DNA from: Cloeon dipterum
Taxonomy: Eukaryota; Arthropoda; Insecta; Ephemeroptera; Baetidae
DNA length: 64,000 bases
Reading direction: 5' to 3'
NCBI RefSeq assembly: GCF_949628265.1
Contig: NC_088788.1
Span: forward strand, 26,026,335-26,090,334
Below the pieces are notes generated by a model. That model was not told the origin of the DNA, did no database searches, and was given only the letters and a program-made list of their open reading frames with translations. Numbering within the stretch: position 1 is the stretch's first letter; every line of letters begins with the position of its first letter. Below, one piece after another: positions 12,705 through 25,600 of this stretch. The translations under genes were made by a program, and so were the position numbers.

Positions 12705-12738
12705 TCCTCAATAGATCGATGTGCGGATTATGGTCCAT
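12661..12738 (-). promoter_or_regulatory. uORF overlapping the sulfotransferase start codon
   Basis: In the exon that carries the sulfotransferase start, an earlier ATG at 12738-12736 opens a different frame of 25 codons that ends with TAG at 12663-12661. That is downstream of the main ATG (12704). A ribosome using it could not re-initiate at the main start, so it would be inhibitory unless bypassed. Whether it is in the mRNA depends on the acceptor at 12745 being used. Confidence 0.45.
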
Positions 12739-12960
12739 AGTAGGCCTACAGAGGGATCCCCTGCAATGCGAGTCGCGTGAGAAGTGCGCGGCACTTTGCG
12801 TAAAACATAGCCTTGAAACGAAAGAGTAATTTTAAAAGGAAACAGCACTTACCAGCCGAAGGTTATCAATGTCAGAGCAAGAATCAACACATCGGGGAGA
12901 TAAAGGCAGTATTTCGTAGCTCCAAAATCGCACGCCCGCCTGTCACGCAACCTTTTCCCT

Positions 12961-12968
12961 TTTAAACA
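12961..12968 (-). promoter_or_regulatory. TATA-like element upstream of the sulfotransferase gene
   Basis: Minus-strand TTTAAAAG about 110 nt upstream of the GTAAGT donor (12852) of a probable untranslated first exon. Position and sequence fit a weak TATA box. Confidence 0.25.
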
Positions 12969-13645
12969 CTCAGAACAAAGCTCTTAAAATGGGTGGAGCT
13001 GAGTGAGAGCTGCTAGTCTGATGGAAGAGGGGAGATGATGGTTGCAAAAAATAGCGCAGGGGTGGATATGGGGGAAGTGATCGATTTAAAATAGCACAAC
13101 CCTCATAGGAAGCAACTATACTGTCATAATTAAGAAATTAAATAAAAACTAATTTGTCATATTTATTTATTGCACAGCTGCTAATTAAATCTGTGGTTTT
13201 AATGCTTGCAAATATTGTTCAGCACTAATATTCAATCCGTAATATCCTCTGCAGAGAGTGAAAATACATTGCTGGAAACGACAGGTTTCTTTTTCATTGT
13301 TACTGTCGCATTATTTTAAGTTATATCAATCTTAACAAACACCAAATAATGGCAATCGCCAGCTGGAGAAATTCATATAATATGCTGCCTATTAATTACG
13401 AATAACTAAATCCATGTTAATTTAATCCAGAGATATTGTATGTGCTGACATTAAATCTGCTTCAAACGAAACCGAAGATTATCCAGCGTATTTTGCAATA
13501 TGTCATTCATTTAATATAGCTTCGTTCCATTATTCTAATGTTTCAATTATTTGCCATTATATGATAAACTAAAAAAATTAAATACTAATATCGGGAGTTT
13601 TTTGAAAAGAAAAAACGAGAAAACTTATTAAAAACTTGCGAAACA
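12969..13645. other. gene-free stretch between WDR36 and the sulfotransferase gene
   Basis: About 0.7 kb of AT-rich DNA between two tandem minus-strand genes. It includes the upstream flank of the sulfotransferase promoter. No coding exon is seen. Confidence 0.4.
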
Positions 13646-13651
13646 TTTATT
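13646..13651 (-). terminator. candidate polyadenylation signal of WDR36
   Basis: AATAAA on the minus strand begins about 5 nt after the WDR36 stop codon (13658-13656). If used, the 3' UTR would be only about 25 nt long. Confidence 0.35.
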
Positions 13652-13655
13652 TCTT

Positions 13656-16600
13656 TTATAACCTCTTCAGAGCGTGAACGACACTTTTGCAATAGAGAAT
13701 GTGCTTCTCCAGAGATGACCACTCAGTTTTTTGGATTTCCTTCACACTCTCCAACTTGGCAGCAAGCGCAGTGTCTACAATGCACTGATCACCATGGTGC
13801 TTAAGCACTAGTGCCAAGTACATTTGGGACAGTTCAAACTCCTTCTTCCGATTCATCACGAACAGGACAAGGTCCAAGAATTTATTCAATGGTTCGACAG
13901 ACTCACCCGAGCTTGTCAAGTTCAAGACCTCTGAGTCAAGCGTTGAGGGTCCCAACGTTTTCAAGAATGCGACTAAAGACTCTTCATTCTGCGCCTCGCT
14001 AAGCATCTTGGCCAGTCGGCTCAGGTCCGAGACTGCTTTGAGGGCTGGCTCCTGCTGCTGCTCATCCAAGGTGGGCCGCAGGTCAAACTTGTATTCCAGG
14101 GAGGGGATGGTGGGGAGGAAGAACGGAGCCGCGATCGGCGCTTTGGGCGCCTCTTTCGGCTTGTTGCGCCGCCTGATCACGTCCAGGTCGAGCACGTTGA
14201 CCCACCTGGCGGTAGACAGCGTGGACATGGTGATCAGCTCCTCACTGATCTGCTCAGGGGACTGGTACATGTCTTCTGACAGCTCCATTTCCTCCAGATT
14301 AGTGTCCAGGATCTCAACCTCGTTGAAGCCCTGGCTTGGTAGCTCCAAAAGTTCAGGTTCAAAGTCCAATGGCAGAGGCCGCAGGGACACGTGCATGTGG
14401 ATGGCCTTGTTGAACCACAGGTAGACACCCAGCGAGTCGGCATGTGCGGTTGCCAAAATCTCGCCAGTTGGGTTCAGGGCCATCCGAGTCACAGGGAGCG
14501 GAACCCTGGAAAAAACATAATTTTAGGCACGAAAATTAACTGGTTAAAGCTCATTTTGTTTTTCCCCTGCACCAGTTTAAATGCCATGGCTGAACTGGCA
14601 AAAAGAGATGTAAGATAAATAAACAAGTAGGCCAAATGATTTTTACCTCAAGAGCTGATAATATTTATTATTATATGATTATTATGAGGGGCTTCAAAAT
14701 ATTCTAAAATAAACTATAATCTTTTTAATTTGATAAGAAAAAAAGTCTTCCCAAGGAGATAACAGCTAAGTATGTCCAATACTTTTCTTGTAAGCCAATA
14801 AAATTTCAATCTCAGCTCTTCAATCATCCTGACTGCAATTAATTTCCATATATATTTGTTTACTGATGAATTCGAAGTTATATTTATTTCATTTAGGTTC
14901 TATGAGAAAATAATAAAAAGAGATATTGCTTTAAATTTTAAAAAGAGTCAAAATCCCTGGTAAATACACACTGGAAAATGTCGATCAAGTTGGCTGATGG
15001 CACATCCCAGGTACGAATCTTGCAATCAGTTGTGGAAGTCAAAATCCACCTGGCATCCTGGCTGAAAACCATACTGGTCAAACGAGAATGATGGTTAGGA
15101 AGTCTTCTAATGATATTTTTTGAGTGCATGTCCAAAACGCAGACAGCGTTGTCATCCAATGCAACACCAATGAGCGAGCTGTTCCTAAAATAGGAAAAAT
15201 CTTAGTTCAGACTGAAAACATCTGTTGGTTAAAGTTACTTGTTTTGGCAGAAAAATGCCACAGCCTGTTTCAGTGGCAGTTTGCCCAGTGTCTTTCCTTC
15301 AGAAAAGTTCCAAAAGCGGACATATGCGTCCGCTCCTCCTGTCAAGACGGTCTGGTTCAGTCCTTCAGTGGCAATGCCTCGCACGGCTCCCTTGTGCGCA
15401 GGTTTCCCCTTTGGCAACTTGTATTCGCACCTGTGAGCACCTGACTGAACGTTGAATCTGTCCACATGTCCTGAGCTGTAGCCTATGAGGACAAAATTGC
15501 CACATAGCGTGAGACAAACGCTAGACGCCACTGCAGAATGAAATGCTGGATTCTCCTTAAACCTGAAATATTTTTATTTAATGAATTACTAAAATTTTTT
15601 AATAGCACCCTATGCTAGGTTAGTTTATTCTTCTATTCTAGACACTACAGAGCTATAGCTAATTTTAATTAATAATAGCTTAACCTACCTGCTATGTAGG
15701 AGTTTGTGATCGCCCATGCATCCCTTGTCGCTGGACCACGTTGTTACTTCTGCCAGTCCTCGGTGCAAGGCACAAATATTGTCCCAATCTTTTTCTCTAG
15801 TTGTTTCGTACGCCAATTCCATTATTGGAGGCATCACTAGAGGAGCATCTGGACTACGTTTGTTTTTCATCCGTTTAAAAGCTTTTTTGTTGTGAACAGC
15901 CCTGCCATAGCTGTGGTTTTTAGTTTCTGTGACGGTGCTGCAACACAATAATATTTTGTTTAGTCATTAGGTAGTTTGATAGCAGGATCATAATACTGCA
16001 CCTGAATACTTTAAGGGTTGAATCCGCACCAGCTACAAAGATCTGGTCTCTTTGACGGAAAGAGATGTAAGTCGGTGGTAAAGAATGGCCCTCCCGAATT
16101 TTCAAGAGTCGACCACCTCCATCTGCCATATCGAATACCCACATCTGAAATAGAAGTAGAGGTGAATGTCTTTAAAAATTATTTCACATTATGGTACCTT
16201 CAACGAGTTGTCTGGAGAAGAGGAGAGCAGCAGGGGTTCTGATGGAAGACACTTGAGACCTGTGACAGGGCCGTAATGGGCATTCCAAATCTGGTCCACG
16301 TTTTCTTTCTTTTCCAAATCCCAAACAATTATGTGGCCTGCGTTGGTGCCGGAACACATTAAAGGTGGACCATCTTTCCTGAACGAAATTGATGTCACCT
16401 GTCCCCAATCCTGGAAGTTAAACATTAGTCACGTTTGGTCCTGGATCAAGTTTTTGACAAACCTGAGCAAAATCTATAACAGTGTGGTCAAACTTAAGAT
16501 TGTGAACAATAATTCTTCCGTCTACAAGTCCAATAGCCACAACATCTTGTACAGGTGCTTGTTCAATCACTGATACTCCAGAGCCCCAGCCAGAAAACTC

Positions 16601-17253
16601 AAAAATGAGCCTAAAACCAAATATATTTTGATTACAAAAGATTTTAGAAAATGTTGGTGCAATATAATTATCATACTTTCTACTGTGCAGGTTCCAAAGC
16701 TGCAATGAGCCCTGACGGCTTCCAAGCAAAACCTTATTTGTGTAGGTATACGGATGCATTAAAGCCGACACTTCAAAAGAAGCTGGATCAAACTGCACTT
16801 CCGTGTACAGCTCCTCAGCATCGACGTGCCACACTTTGAGGCAGCTGCCCTCGTCAACTGAGACCAGGTGAGCCCCAAACGGTAGCAGCAAGTGCACAGG
16901 AAGATTGTGACCCAGGTATTTGTGCTTGATATGGGTGCCTCCTCGCCATGCTAAAATCTGCAAAGTCCTTTAATAAATGCTACAAAACAAGAAAAATAAG
17001 TGCAAACCTCGTTGCCTGCAGCAGAGAATACTTGATATTTGTCACAAGCGAGCGCGGTGATGTCTTCCTTGTGCTCGCCACTGATGTTGAGCAGTGTAAA
17101 GTGGAAGGCCCCATAAGTGTGGAAATGCCGGCCGACGCAAGTTACGATAACGCTCTCTTTTCTGCGCTCGATGTAACGAGTTTCCAGTGGAATGTGATTG
17201 CTGACGAAGCCCAGTGCCCTGTTCGGCACGAAAATCTTGCTAGCCGTCGACAT
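13656..17253 (-). CDS. WDR36: WDR36 / U3 snoRNP protein Utp21
   Basis: Nucleolar WD-repeat protein of the small-subunit processome (UTP-B), needed for 18S rRNA processing. Exons (minus): 17253-17008, 16957-16677, 16610-16463, 16410-16198, 16144-16002, 15937-15689, 15562-15239, 15184-14972, 14505-13656; 888 residues, close to the human protein. Tandem WD blades run from about residue 40 to 600 (for example HIIVWDLEKKENV, YVRFWNFSEG, CKIRTWDVPSANLIDIFQ). The C-terminal Utp21 domain is complete: MALNPTGEILATAHADSLGV, then SLRPLP, SPEQ, the basic NKPKEAPKAPIAAPFFLPTIP segment and FELSQMYLALVLKHHGD. The start MSTASKIFVPNRALGF agrees with relatives. All junctions are GT-AG with matching phases. Confidence 0.96.
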
Positions 17254-19649
17254 CCTTTCACTATCGTGGATTTTAATAGGACTAAAGATGCAGTGTACAC
17301 AGTTCCACTCAAAACACACGTGTGGTTGTGGTTGTGTGGTGTGCCGAAAGCTGAAATTTGTTGATGTTGAACTAAGGAGACTCCTTATGTCGAACTGTTG
17401 AACTAAATATTAAGGGGAAACTCGGAGAAAATGAGGGGGATGCCACTCTCCGAAGGAACAAATCAGGAGAATATCAGACTCCCCACTACCAATAAATATT
17501 GCACATGAGGATTTACCTCACAAAAGAAAAACCTAAGTCAAAGAGATAAAAAGCTATAGGAATATCCGAAGCCATGCACTGCTGCCATATTTAATGAATT
17601 TCCTTTGCTCGAGATGCTGTCATTTTCAAATTCCGCGGGCGTTTTTCCTTCCTGACATGGCGTTGGTTCATGCACTGCGCCGTTCGTATGTATCAATCGC
17701 AGCGGCCTCTTTTATGTGTGTATATGTGTGTGTGGTTGTATTTAGTTACGGGCGTGAACGGCTTCGCTTTTACCGGACAAAATGCAGCGTAGCGGTAAGC
17801 CGGGACTTTTTGCAGGCTCAACGTTTATAAATTTGCAATATTTACCCCCTGGCCGATCGATGAATGATTGTTTCGTGGATCTGGAAGCGCGAATTACGGC
17901 TCATTTACCAAAGGCAGTGACATCCGTTCAGCCGGGGTTTGTTTGACAGCTCCCGGGTCCTTACGCTGCTCTGCTTTTGAGACCCGACAATGTATTTTTA
18001 TCGCCTTAACCAGCCAGAGCAACGACTAGGTGCAATGATAACTGTGCAATTCATGCAACTTTGACGCCTGTAATTCGGTCTTTTGGTCCTAAATTTATCT
18101 ACGTCGGCTCCAAGACGCGCAACGTATGATACATATTAATATGATATTATGTTAGTCAGAAATATTGTGAAACGTATTCCCCGTGCTTCACGATTTCTTC
18201 ATCGAACTTCCTCCATTGTTCAATTGTCCAATAAATCCAAATGACAGCTTCAATCACTGTGATTGTGTTGGACGTTAATTTATTAATACAGTCATCCCCC
18301 CATGCGTAAACAATTAAAAAATGGGTGGAGTCAGCAGTAGTGTTCTGTTCACTCGGCGGGTACGTGCGCTATTTACGCCAGTGCACTTTCGCACGCACGA
18401 ATGTAAACAATCCTTCGAGATCGTGCACAGCCACCAGCAACGCGGCACGATCCCAGCGCTCAATTTCGGTCCATTTTCTCGTGTTTTTTGTTTCACAGAA
18501 ACATATCATTGTCATTCTCTGCAGTGGTGAGTCGCTGAAAGCACAAAAATTATTGCAAACAATACAATTTTAAGTATTAGTGAATCGATAATTTTTTCTC
18601 CTTATTATAAAGTTTAAGTAAACGACACAGTGTGCCAGTTTTCACTTTCATAAACCCAACTTGGCATTTTCCGTCTTGAGTGTGTCAGTTATTTTAAACT
18701 TTTTGATTAGACATTCCAGCCGTTGTGCTAAAAAACAAAGGCGTAACGTCGTGCAAAGTGCAGCCCGCGGAAATGAGTCAGCCACCTTTCTGTTTAAACC
18801 GTCTCAATTTACATTTTTTTCCTGCTCTAAGATAATTCAGGCGGATTCCTTGTTTCAAACCATTTATGAACGGTTGTGTATCGCCGCCCCGAGGAAAAGG
18901 CGTGAAATGTAGAGAAGAAAACGTTATCTGACTAAGCCGGCGGCTAAGACACAACCAGAAATGACTAACATTAAGAGAAATGACTGCGCGTTCTCCATAA
19001 TAATATGTGCCCACTCCAAAATCAATTCGGCTAAATTGCTATTGTGGCAAATGAAATAACGAAATTGAGTGAAAACATAATTCCCGTTTAATTTTCAAAT
19101 TGGCAGTTCAATGACATTTTCTATTCGCACCATTAAATTTTGCTCACTGTTAAGTGACGATTTGCATGTGCAGGACAGGTATTGAGGAGTGAAATCCTTT
19201 ATCTCTCAGCATTTTCTTATTCTTGTTTGCTGCTCCTGGAGAAACCCAATTTGGTTGCTATAAAACAAACATTTTCCAGCACTCTTGCACTTAAAAAGTT
19301 CAGTGCCGATTGCCGCTGAATCCGATTTAGAGAGTCTTTAATGTGATTTTTTCTAATCAGTTTCCTCTCGGTTTGTCTCTGTTTCCGGTGGTGCTGCTGC
19401 TTGTGGTGACTCCTTGTGCCAATCTTGATGGCGTTTGTTGTCGGCGTGCAGCTGTAAGTTTTTGACCGGATATGAACCTTGCTCGCGCACCTTTCCGACC
19501 CTAGTGTTGCCAACTATCCCCTTTCAAAAATACACCACTAACCAGCTTGCATCTTGCTTTCTGCACGACAATCTGTTAAAAATCTTCCCCTGTGTGACTG
19601 TGTGCTGCCGCTACTGCCGCTTTCGAACCTTTAACCATCTCAACTCACC
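17254..19649. promoter_or_regulatory. divergent intergenic region between WDR36 and septin, with candidate septin 5' UTR exons
   Basis: No coding exon is seen in these 2.4 kb. Upstream of WDR36 there is a GT-rich tract (17325-17340) and a short TG-rich repeat near 17715-17735. A strong plus-strand donor, GTGAGT, at 18527 follows a GC-richer stretch and may end an untranslated septin exon. An acceptor-like GGCGTGCAG near 19450 could begin the exon that carries the septin start codon. Confidence 0.35.
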
Positions 19650-22600
19650 ATGTCAAGGGTAAGTAGTGTTGCCAACCCCCTCACAAGACCTTGAGTGTGG
19701 ACCTAATTCTCAGTGTTTTTTTATAACCGGCGTCACAATTTTAATGTTTGATTTGCGTTGAGAGGAAATCATGTGAATCTCTTTTCAATTTGGCTTTTCC
19801 ATCAGGCGATGTCATTTTAAAGTACATTTTACATTCTTCTCTTTTACCTTGGAATGTTGAATCCAAGATTACTGTCTAAACATGTTTATTTTGTATTTTA
19901 ATATTTTTGTTTTGATTCAACCGTAAAAATAAAAGAAGTAATATATCTCCAAAATGATTGATTTTGTTTATTTGGATTTGGAAATCATCAAAGTTAATTA
20001 TAAATCTCTTAAATTCTTTAAGAGATGTCGCCCGGATGAAAAAAATGAGCAAAAAGCGTCGTCGTTTTACGAGTTGTCTGTTTTCCCCCCATTTCAAAGG
20101 TCTGCAACCTACTGTGCGCTTGAAATGGTAAAGGTCTTTAAATGCACACTTATTATTCACGTTTCGTCCATCGACTCTGTACTCCAGCACGATTTGCATT
20201 CAATCCGCGCGCCGAATTTAATTAAAAATAGCAGGTGCTTTGACACGCCGTAAATAATGAGAATTGTATTGTAATTTATCGTGTTTAACCGCCGAATTCG
20301 AGTTTAATTAAACCCTGCTTGGCGTCGGTGAGGTTTTTATGGAATGTTGGGACCTGGTTTGGATTACGAAAAAGGCGGCTCACAGTGCTGGTGAAATTTG
20401 ATATCGGGCAGACGCACGATCTACATTTAAATAATTCTTAATTGCGTCTTGCGTGGTATTTGCCGGGCAATAAAGCAGCACATACGTTTACGTTCCTCTT
20501 TTAGTATAAAATTTCACTTGTTATAGACATTTATACCAGGCCGGTGGAGTTTTTTTTCTTAAAGTGAATAAACATAGCAAAACAAGTCAGATTTCAGTTT
20601 TGATAACAAAATCGGACTTTCGCTGTGAAATACCGAAACAGCCCTTTCCGCGATAAAGAAAACGCGAGCCGCACTGTTTGCTGCATTTTATGGAGCATGT
20701 CTAGCACCTGGGAGAATGTCAGCCGCTTTTCGACGCCAAACCAACGTTCTGACATTTCTCGAGTCATCGATTTTGGTGCCGCTCCAAATTGTGCACGGCC
20801 GACTGTCGTGGCATTTTATTTATTATTTGCCAATGTGGCAGTCGGTGGTGAATGCCAAGCCAGCAGCAGCATTCGCGCCGAAACGGCCTGAACGCGAAAA
20901 CCTGCGCGGGCAGTTGGTCCCGGCTCGGCGAGAGGGAAAAAAGTTTTCGCTTTCTGGCCATGCCGCTTGGTGCACCGATCGAAAACGCGGTCTGTCGTGT
21001 CGAGAGAGTCGGTCGGTCGGTGCGTGCAGGGCGTGTTTGCAGCCGCCTTAGCGGACCTGCGTCCTTTTAAGGGGCCGGGAAGAAGGTTCTTTGGCTCTAG
21101 CTAGTCGCCACCTCCCGTCAGTCGCGCTCATGAGTGTCTTGTGTCCTGCGTCGGCATCGATCAGCTCCTGTTTCGCGGTGAGATGCGGTTTCAGTCTGTA
21201 GAACGCGCCCCCCGTTGTTGTCGTGCATGGATCAAACCTAAATTTACTCTCACCAGTGGGAAATTCGCTCATTTGAAGCTCCACTAGTCAAATTGTTTGC
21301 TGAACAGATGGTTCAGATAGACATTCCAACGGAAGACGGGCGCTTTTTGTCAACAGGAAAGCTGCATTTTTTATTGCGTCGTGCAAACTGGAGCTTTTTG
21401 CAACTACTCCCATTCGTTCCAGAAATGCTTCAATTAATTAGCTTTCAGTATCAAATTTCATTAGGGAAAGGAAAAAAGAATTTCATTAACCATAGTAACA
21501 GTCTGTAGTAGTAGTAATAATAGTAATCACTTTCTATTATGTAAAAAATCCTATTCCGTAACCGTTTCTTTCGATTTAAAATAAAAAAACGTATATTCTA
21601 AATCCATAATCTTTGTCCTGTGGATCATTTTTCACCTGATTTCACCTCTACCGTACAATCATACCTTTGCGGACCTTTGAAAATGTCACGGCTAATTTTC
21701 GATTGTAGTTGCAAAGCAAGCGGGAACTCTTCTTCAAAAACGAGCTGCCCAACGCAGGGTCCGGCGCCGTGACGGCCAACATGACCTCTGTGCCCGCCCC
21801 CTCGGTGCTGGGACAGCCGCCGCAGCTGCCGGACACTAAGCCGCCCCCGCCGTCCAACAAAGAAATGGTCACCGCTCTACTGGCCAAGAGGGAGGCAGCC
21901 GCCGCTGCAGCCGCCGCCAACACCAACCACACTGCCGACAACAAGGAAAACAGGTTTGTGCACCGCACTAATCTCGAGACTCTCTTTAAGGCATAATAAT
22001 TTCGGCTTGTTCTCGTGGGACATTGTAGTAATTTGGACTTCAGTGTGACACAGAAACGCAGTTTGCGTTTAAATTTACTTTGACGTAGAGTGTAATTAGT
22101 ATGCGTTGGCTCATTTTCCCTCGGCGTCGCACGGCTTTAGCTGGAGAAAAAAATGTATAAATATTGGTCAGACTTGGCTATCATCGTGCACGTGTTCGGA
22201 GTGAGAGACTTGTCGCAGAACAAGAAAAGTAGCTTTTTCCCCCCGTTGTCTTCGCACAAACAAGTAGTAGCGCTTTGCATTACCATCATGCCCCAGATCA
22301 CTGAGTCACAAAACTGGAATCTTTGTTTCATAAAATGATGCGTTAGTGATCAGAATCAAAATAATTGCCCCACTTAATGAAAAAAAATGCAGCCTGGTCA
22401 ATCCTAAAAATTACTTACTGTTATCGTCTGTTTGAGCCATATAAATATTTCAAATATGAGTCGGTTTCATGCTTGCAGATGCTACGAATGTTTTGACCAT
22501 TGTCAGCAGCATTCTTTTTTCAAACTATACGGTGTTAACTAACTGTCCCAAATTTCCAATTCTAGAATTTATACAAATTGTTGTTCCGAATTTATTTTCT

Positions 22601-25600
22601 TTATCCTCACTTAAGATAGGCATTTGTAGCTGATAATAGTTTCCAACTTCAAATCAACATTTCTTATTTGAATACATACCGCTATACTCAGCTCTTTGGA
22701 AAACGAGCCCACGTTGGAAACTATAGAAAATGTAAAAAAATGAAACCCTCTGTGCATTCCGAATATTTTTTCAATGGTGTGAGTATTTCTTTTTTGCGCA
22801 GGTTCAAGGAACGAGACAAGGACGAAAAGCTGCAGGCTGTGCGAAAGCCGCAACCTGCAACCAAGCAGTTGGACGGCTACGTTGGTTTTGCCAGTTTGCC
22901 CAACCAAGTTTACAGAAAGGCAGTGAAACGGGGCTTTGACTTCACGCTCATGGTGGTCGGTGAGTGTCTCGCAGCTCTTGCTCGAACCGTTTGAATTAAA
23001 ACCACGCAATTTCGTTCAGGCGAAAGCGGGCTGGGTAAATCAACGCTGGTCAACTCGATGTTCCTCTCGGACATTTACTCAAATCAGTATCCTGGGCCGT
23101 CTGAGCGCGTGGCCAAGACTGTGCGTGTTGACACCACGAGAGTGCTGCTCAAGGAAAATGGTGTCAACCTTACACTCACTGTGGTCGATACTCCAGGATT
23201 CGGCGATGCCGTTGACAATTCAAACTGGTAATTCTTTTTTTCTAATCATATTTTCCTAATTTGTATCGTCACTGTGACTTACATTAGAGTGCACTTACGT
23301 GTTATTTCTCTTTGACACTGTAATCTCTCGTTGAGATGTCTTGACTCTTAATGACAGTTGAAATTGCTCTTTCCTTTTCAAAATATATCCCATTGAGTTA
23401 ACTCGCTGCCTAACGTTTTTTATGTATTATTTAAGTTGGAACAGTACTCATTCTATTGTTGGCTGCTGTTAAAGGCAGTTGTATTTTTCCATGAAATAGG
23501 GCTCTACTGTTATGCCAAAATTGTTGGAATGAAGTATTGAAGGAGGAAGTTTTTAAAGCAACAAGGGTTAAGTCCGTTGTATTTGAAATATGGATTATCA
23601 TTTAAGTTTCTTCTATACAATTATAAATTCCAGCTATTTTCTTTACCAATTTCTCAACACGTATTCTAAATACACATAAAACACACATAATTAAATATTT
23701 AGACTAAGTCTGAAGTTTTTTTTTAATTGAGAGACATCAGAGACATGAAATTAAATTTCTCCTCATCAGCTGGCAACCAGTGTTGGATTATGTGGAGGCG
23801 CGTTATGAGGAGTACCTAAACCACGAGTCGCGAGTAACAAGGCAGTTGCCGGCCCCAACAGTGGTGGTGCCGCCCTCGACGCAGCCGCAAGCTCCTCTGG
23901 ACGGCCGCGTGCACTGCTGTCTTTACTTCATCGCGCCTTCAGGCCACGGTCTGAAGCCTCTCGACGTGGAATTTATGCAGCGTCTCCACGATAGGGTCAA
24001 CATTGTGCCAGTGCTCGCCAAGGCCGACACCATGACCCCTGAGGAGTGCATTGCCTTCAAAAAGCAGGTAGGCAGAGATAGGCAGATGCAAATAAAGCAG
24101 CACTCATGCATTGACATGCTTCCAGATTTTGCAAGAAATCCACCAACACAAGATAAAAATCTATGAATTCCCCGACTCTCCAGAAGATGACGAAGATGCC
24201 AAGCAGAACGCCAAGTTGAAGGCTAGAGTTCCGTTTGCTGTCGTTGGATCAAACACTGTTTTGGAAGTCGAGGGAGGAAAGAGGATCAGAGGAAGGAGAT
24301 ATCCGTGGGGAATCGCTGAAGGTACCAATATACCATCATGGCTATTTCTTAAAAATAGCTTGTACAAACTTTGTTAGAAACTTATTCTACAACGTAACCA
24401 AGTTTTTGGTTACATAATAATCTGCCAAAACCAATTAAAATTAGCCTAATGTGCAACATTTTTTATTTTACCTTGTGATAATAACAGGCTTTTAAATTGA
24501 TGATTATGGAATTGGATTTATTATAGTACATTTTTGTTTAAATGGCTGATTCTAGTTGAAAATCTGGAGCACTGTGACTTTTTGGCCATGCGAAACATGC
24601 TTTTGCGCACGCACCTTCAAGACCTGAAAGAAATCACTAGCAGCGTGCACTACGAAAACTTCCGATGCCGGAAACTGGCCACCCTGGGCACTGAGACCAA
24701 CAAGTCAACCCTGTCTAATGTGTAAGTATCGCACGTCTCTTCCTACGCCTACTCTTCCTAGTTAGGCTGGTTATCTCGGAACCTATGCTTAATTAACTTG
24801 CTCTCTATCAGTCTAAGCACTCAAATGGATTCATTTATGGCAGTATGGTGAGTCTTCCCGTTTGCGGCCAGAAAGGTTCCTCTATAAGCAGCCTCGCTAG
24901 AGTTTGCTCATTATTTTACCCCTGCTCCCAGCACGGAACCTTTCTGTCTCTCCTACCTTTAGCTTCATCCCTCTTGGAATGAGAGAAATCGGGCGCTGAC
25001 TCGTGTTAATTCACTTTCAGGAACCCTCTTGCTCAAATGGAGGAGGAAAAGAGGGAGCATGAGACCAAGATGAAGAAGATGGAGGCTGAGATGGAACAGG
25101 TGTTCAAGATGAAAGTGTCAGAGAAGAAGCAGAAACTGAAGGATTCTGAGGCAGACGTGAGTTGCAAATTTCAAATCGATCACACGAATATATTGAATTT
25201 TTGGGCGTCCTGCAGTTACAACGAAGACACGAGCAAATGCGCAAGTCTCTCGAGCAGCAGCAGAAGGAGTTAGAGGAGCGCCGGACTCAGTTTGAGAGGG
25301 AGCGATTGTCTTGGGAGCAGAGCACGGGTGTCACCATCGAAGAACTCAGGAGGCGCTCCCTTGAGGCCAACTCAAAAGAGTGAGTATATGAAAAATCTTC
25401 AATAATATTTCGGGTGGTCCGGTTTTAGTTTGTTTGCACTCGCCAGAAAAATCAATAAAATCGAATTAGCGGTAAAAGCCTTTAAGAATTATTGTTAAAC
25501 TCCATAAACCTGTAAATGTCAATAAAAATTTGAGCTTTGTTCGTTCCCGAGTTTTTTAAAACCCCAAATATAATTCCCATGGGGGCAATCTATGCTGACC

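Noticed and set aside
20004-20026. Perfect 10-bp hairpin ATCTCTTAAA / TTTAAGAGAT in septin intron 1
   Set aside because: AT-rich, short and isolated in a long intron. Such hairpins are expected by chance, and no exon or promoter signal adjoins it.
21648-21968. 106-codon minus-strand open frame with poly-Ala
   Set aside because: It is the antisense shadow of septin exon 2, which is Pro- and Ala-rich and fits the plus-strand splice phases.
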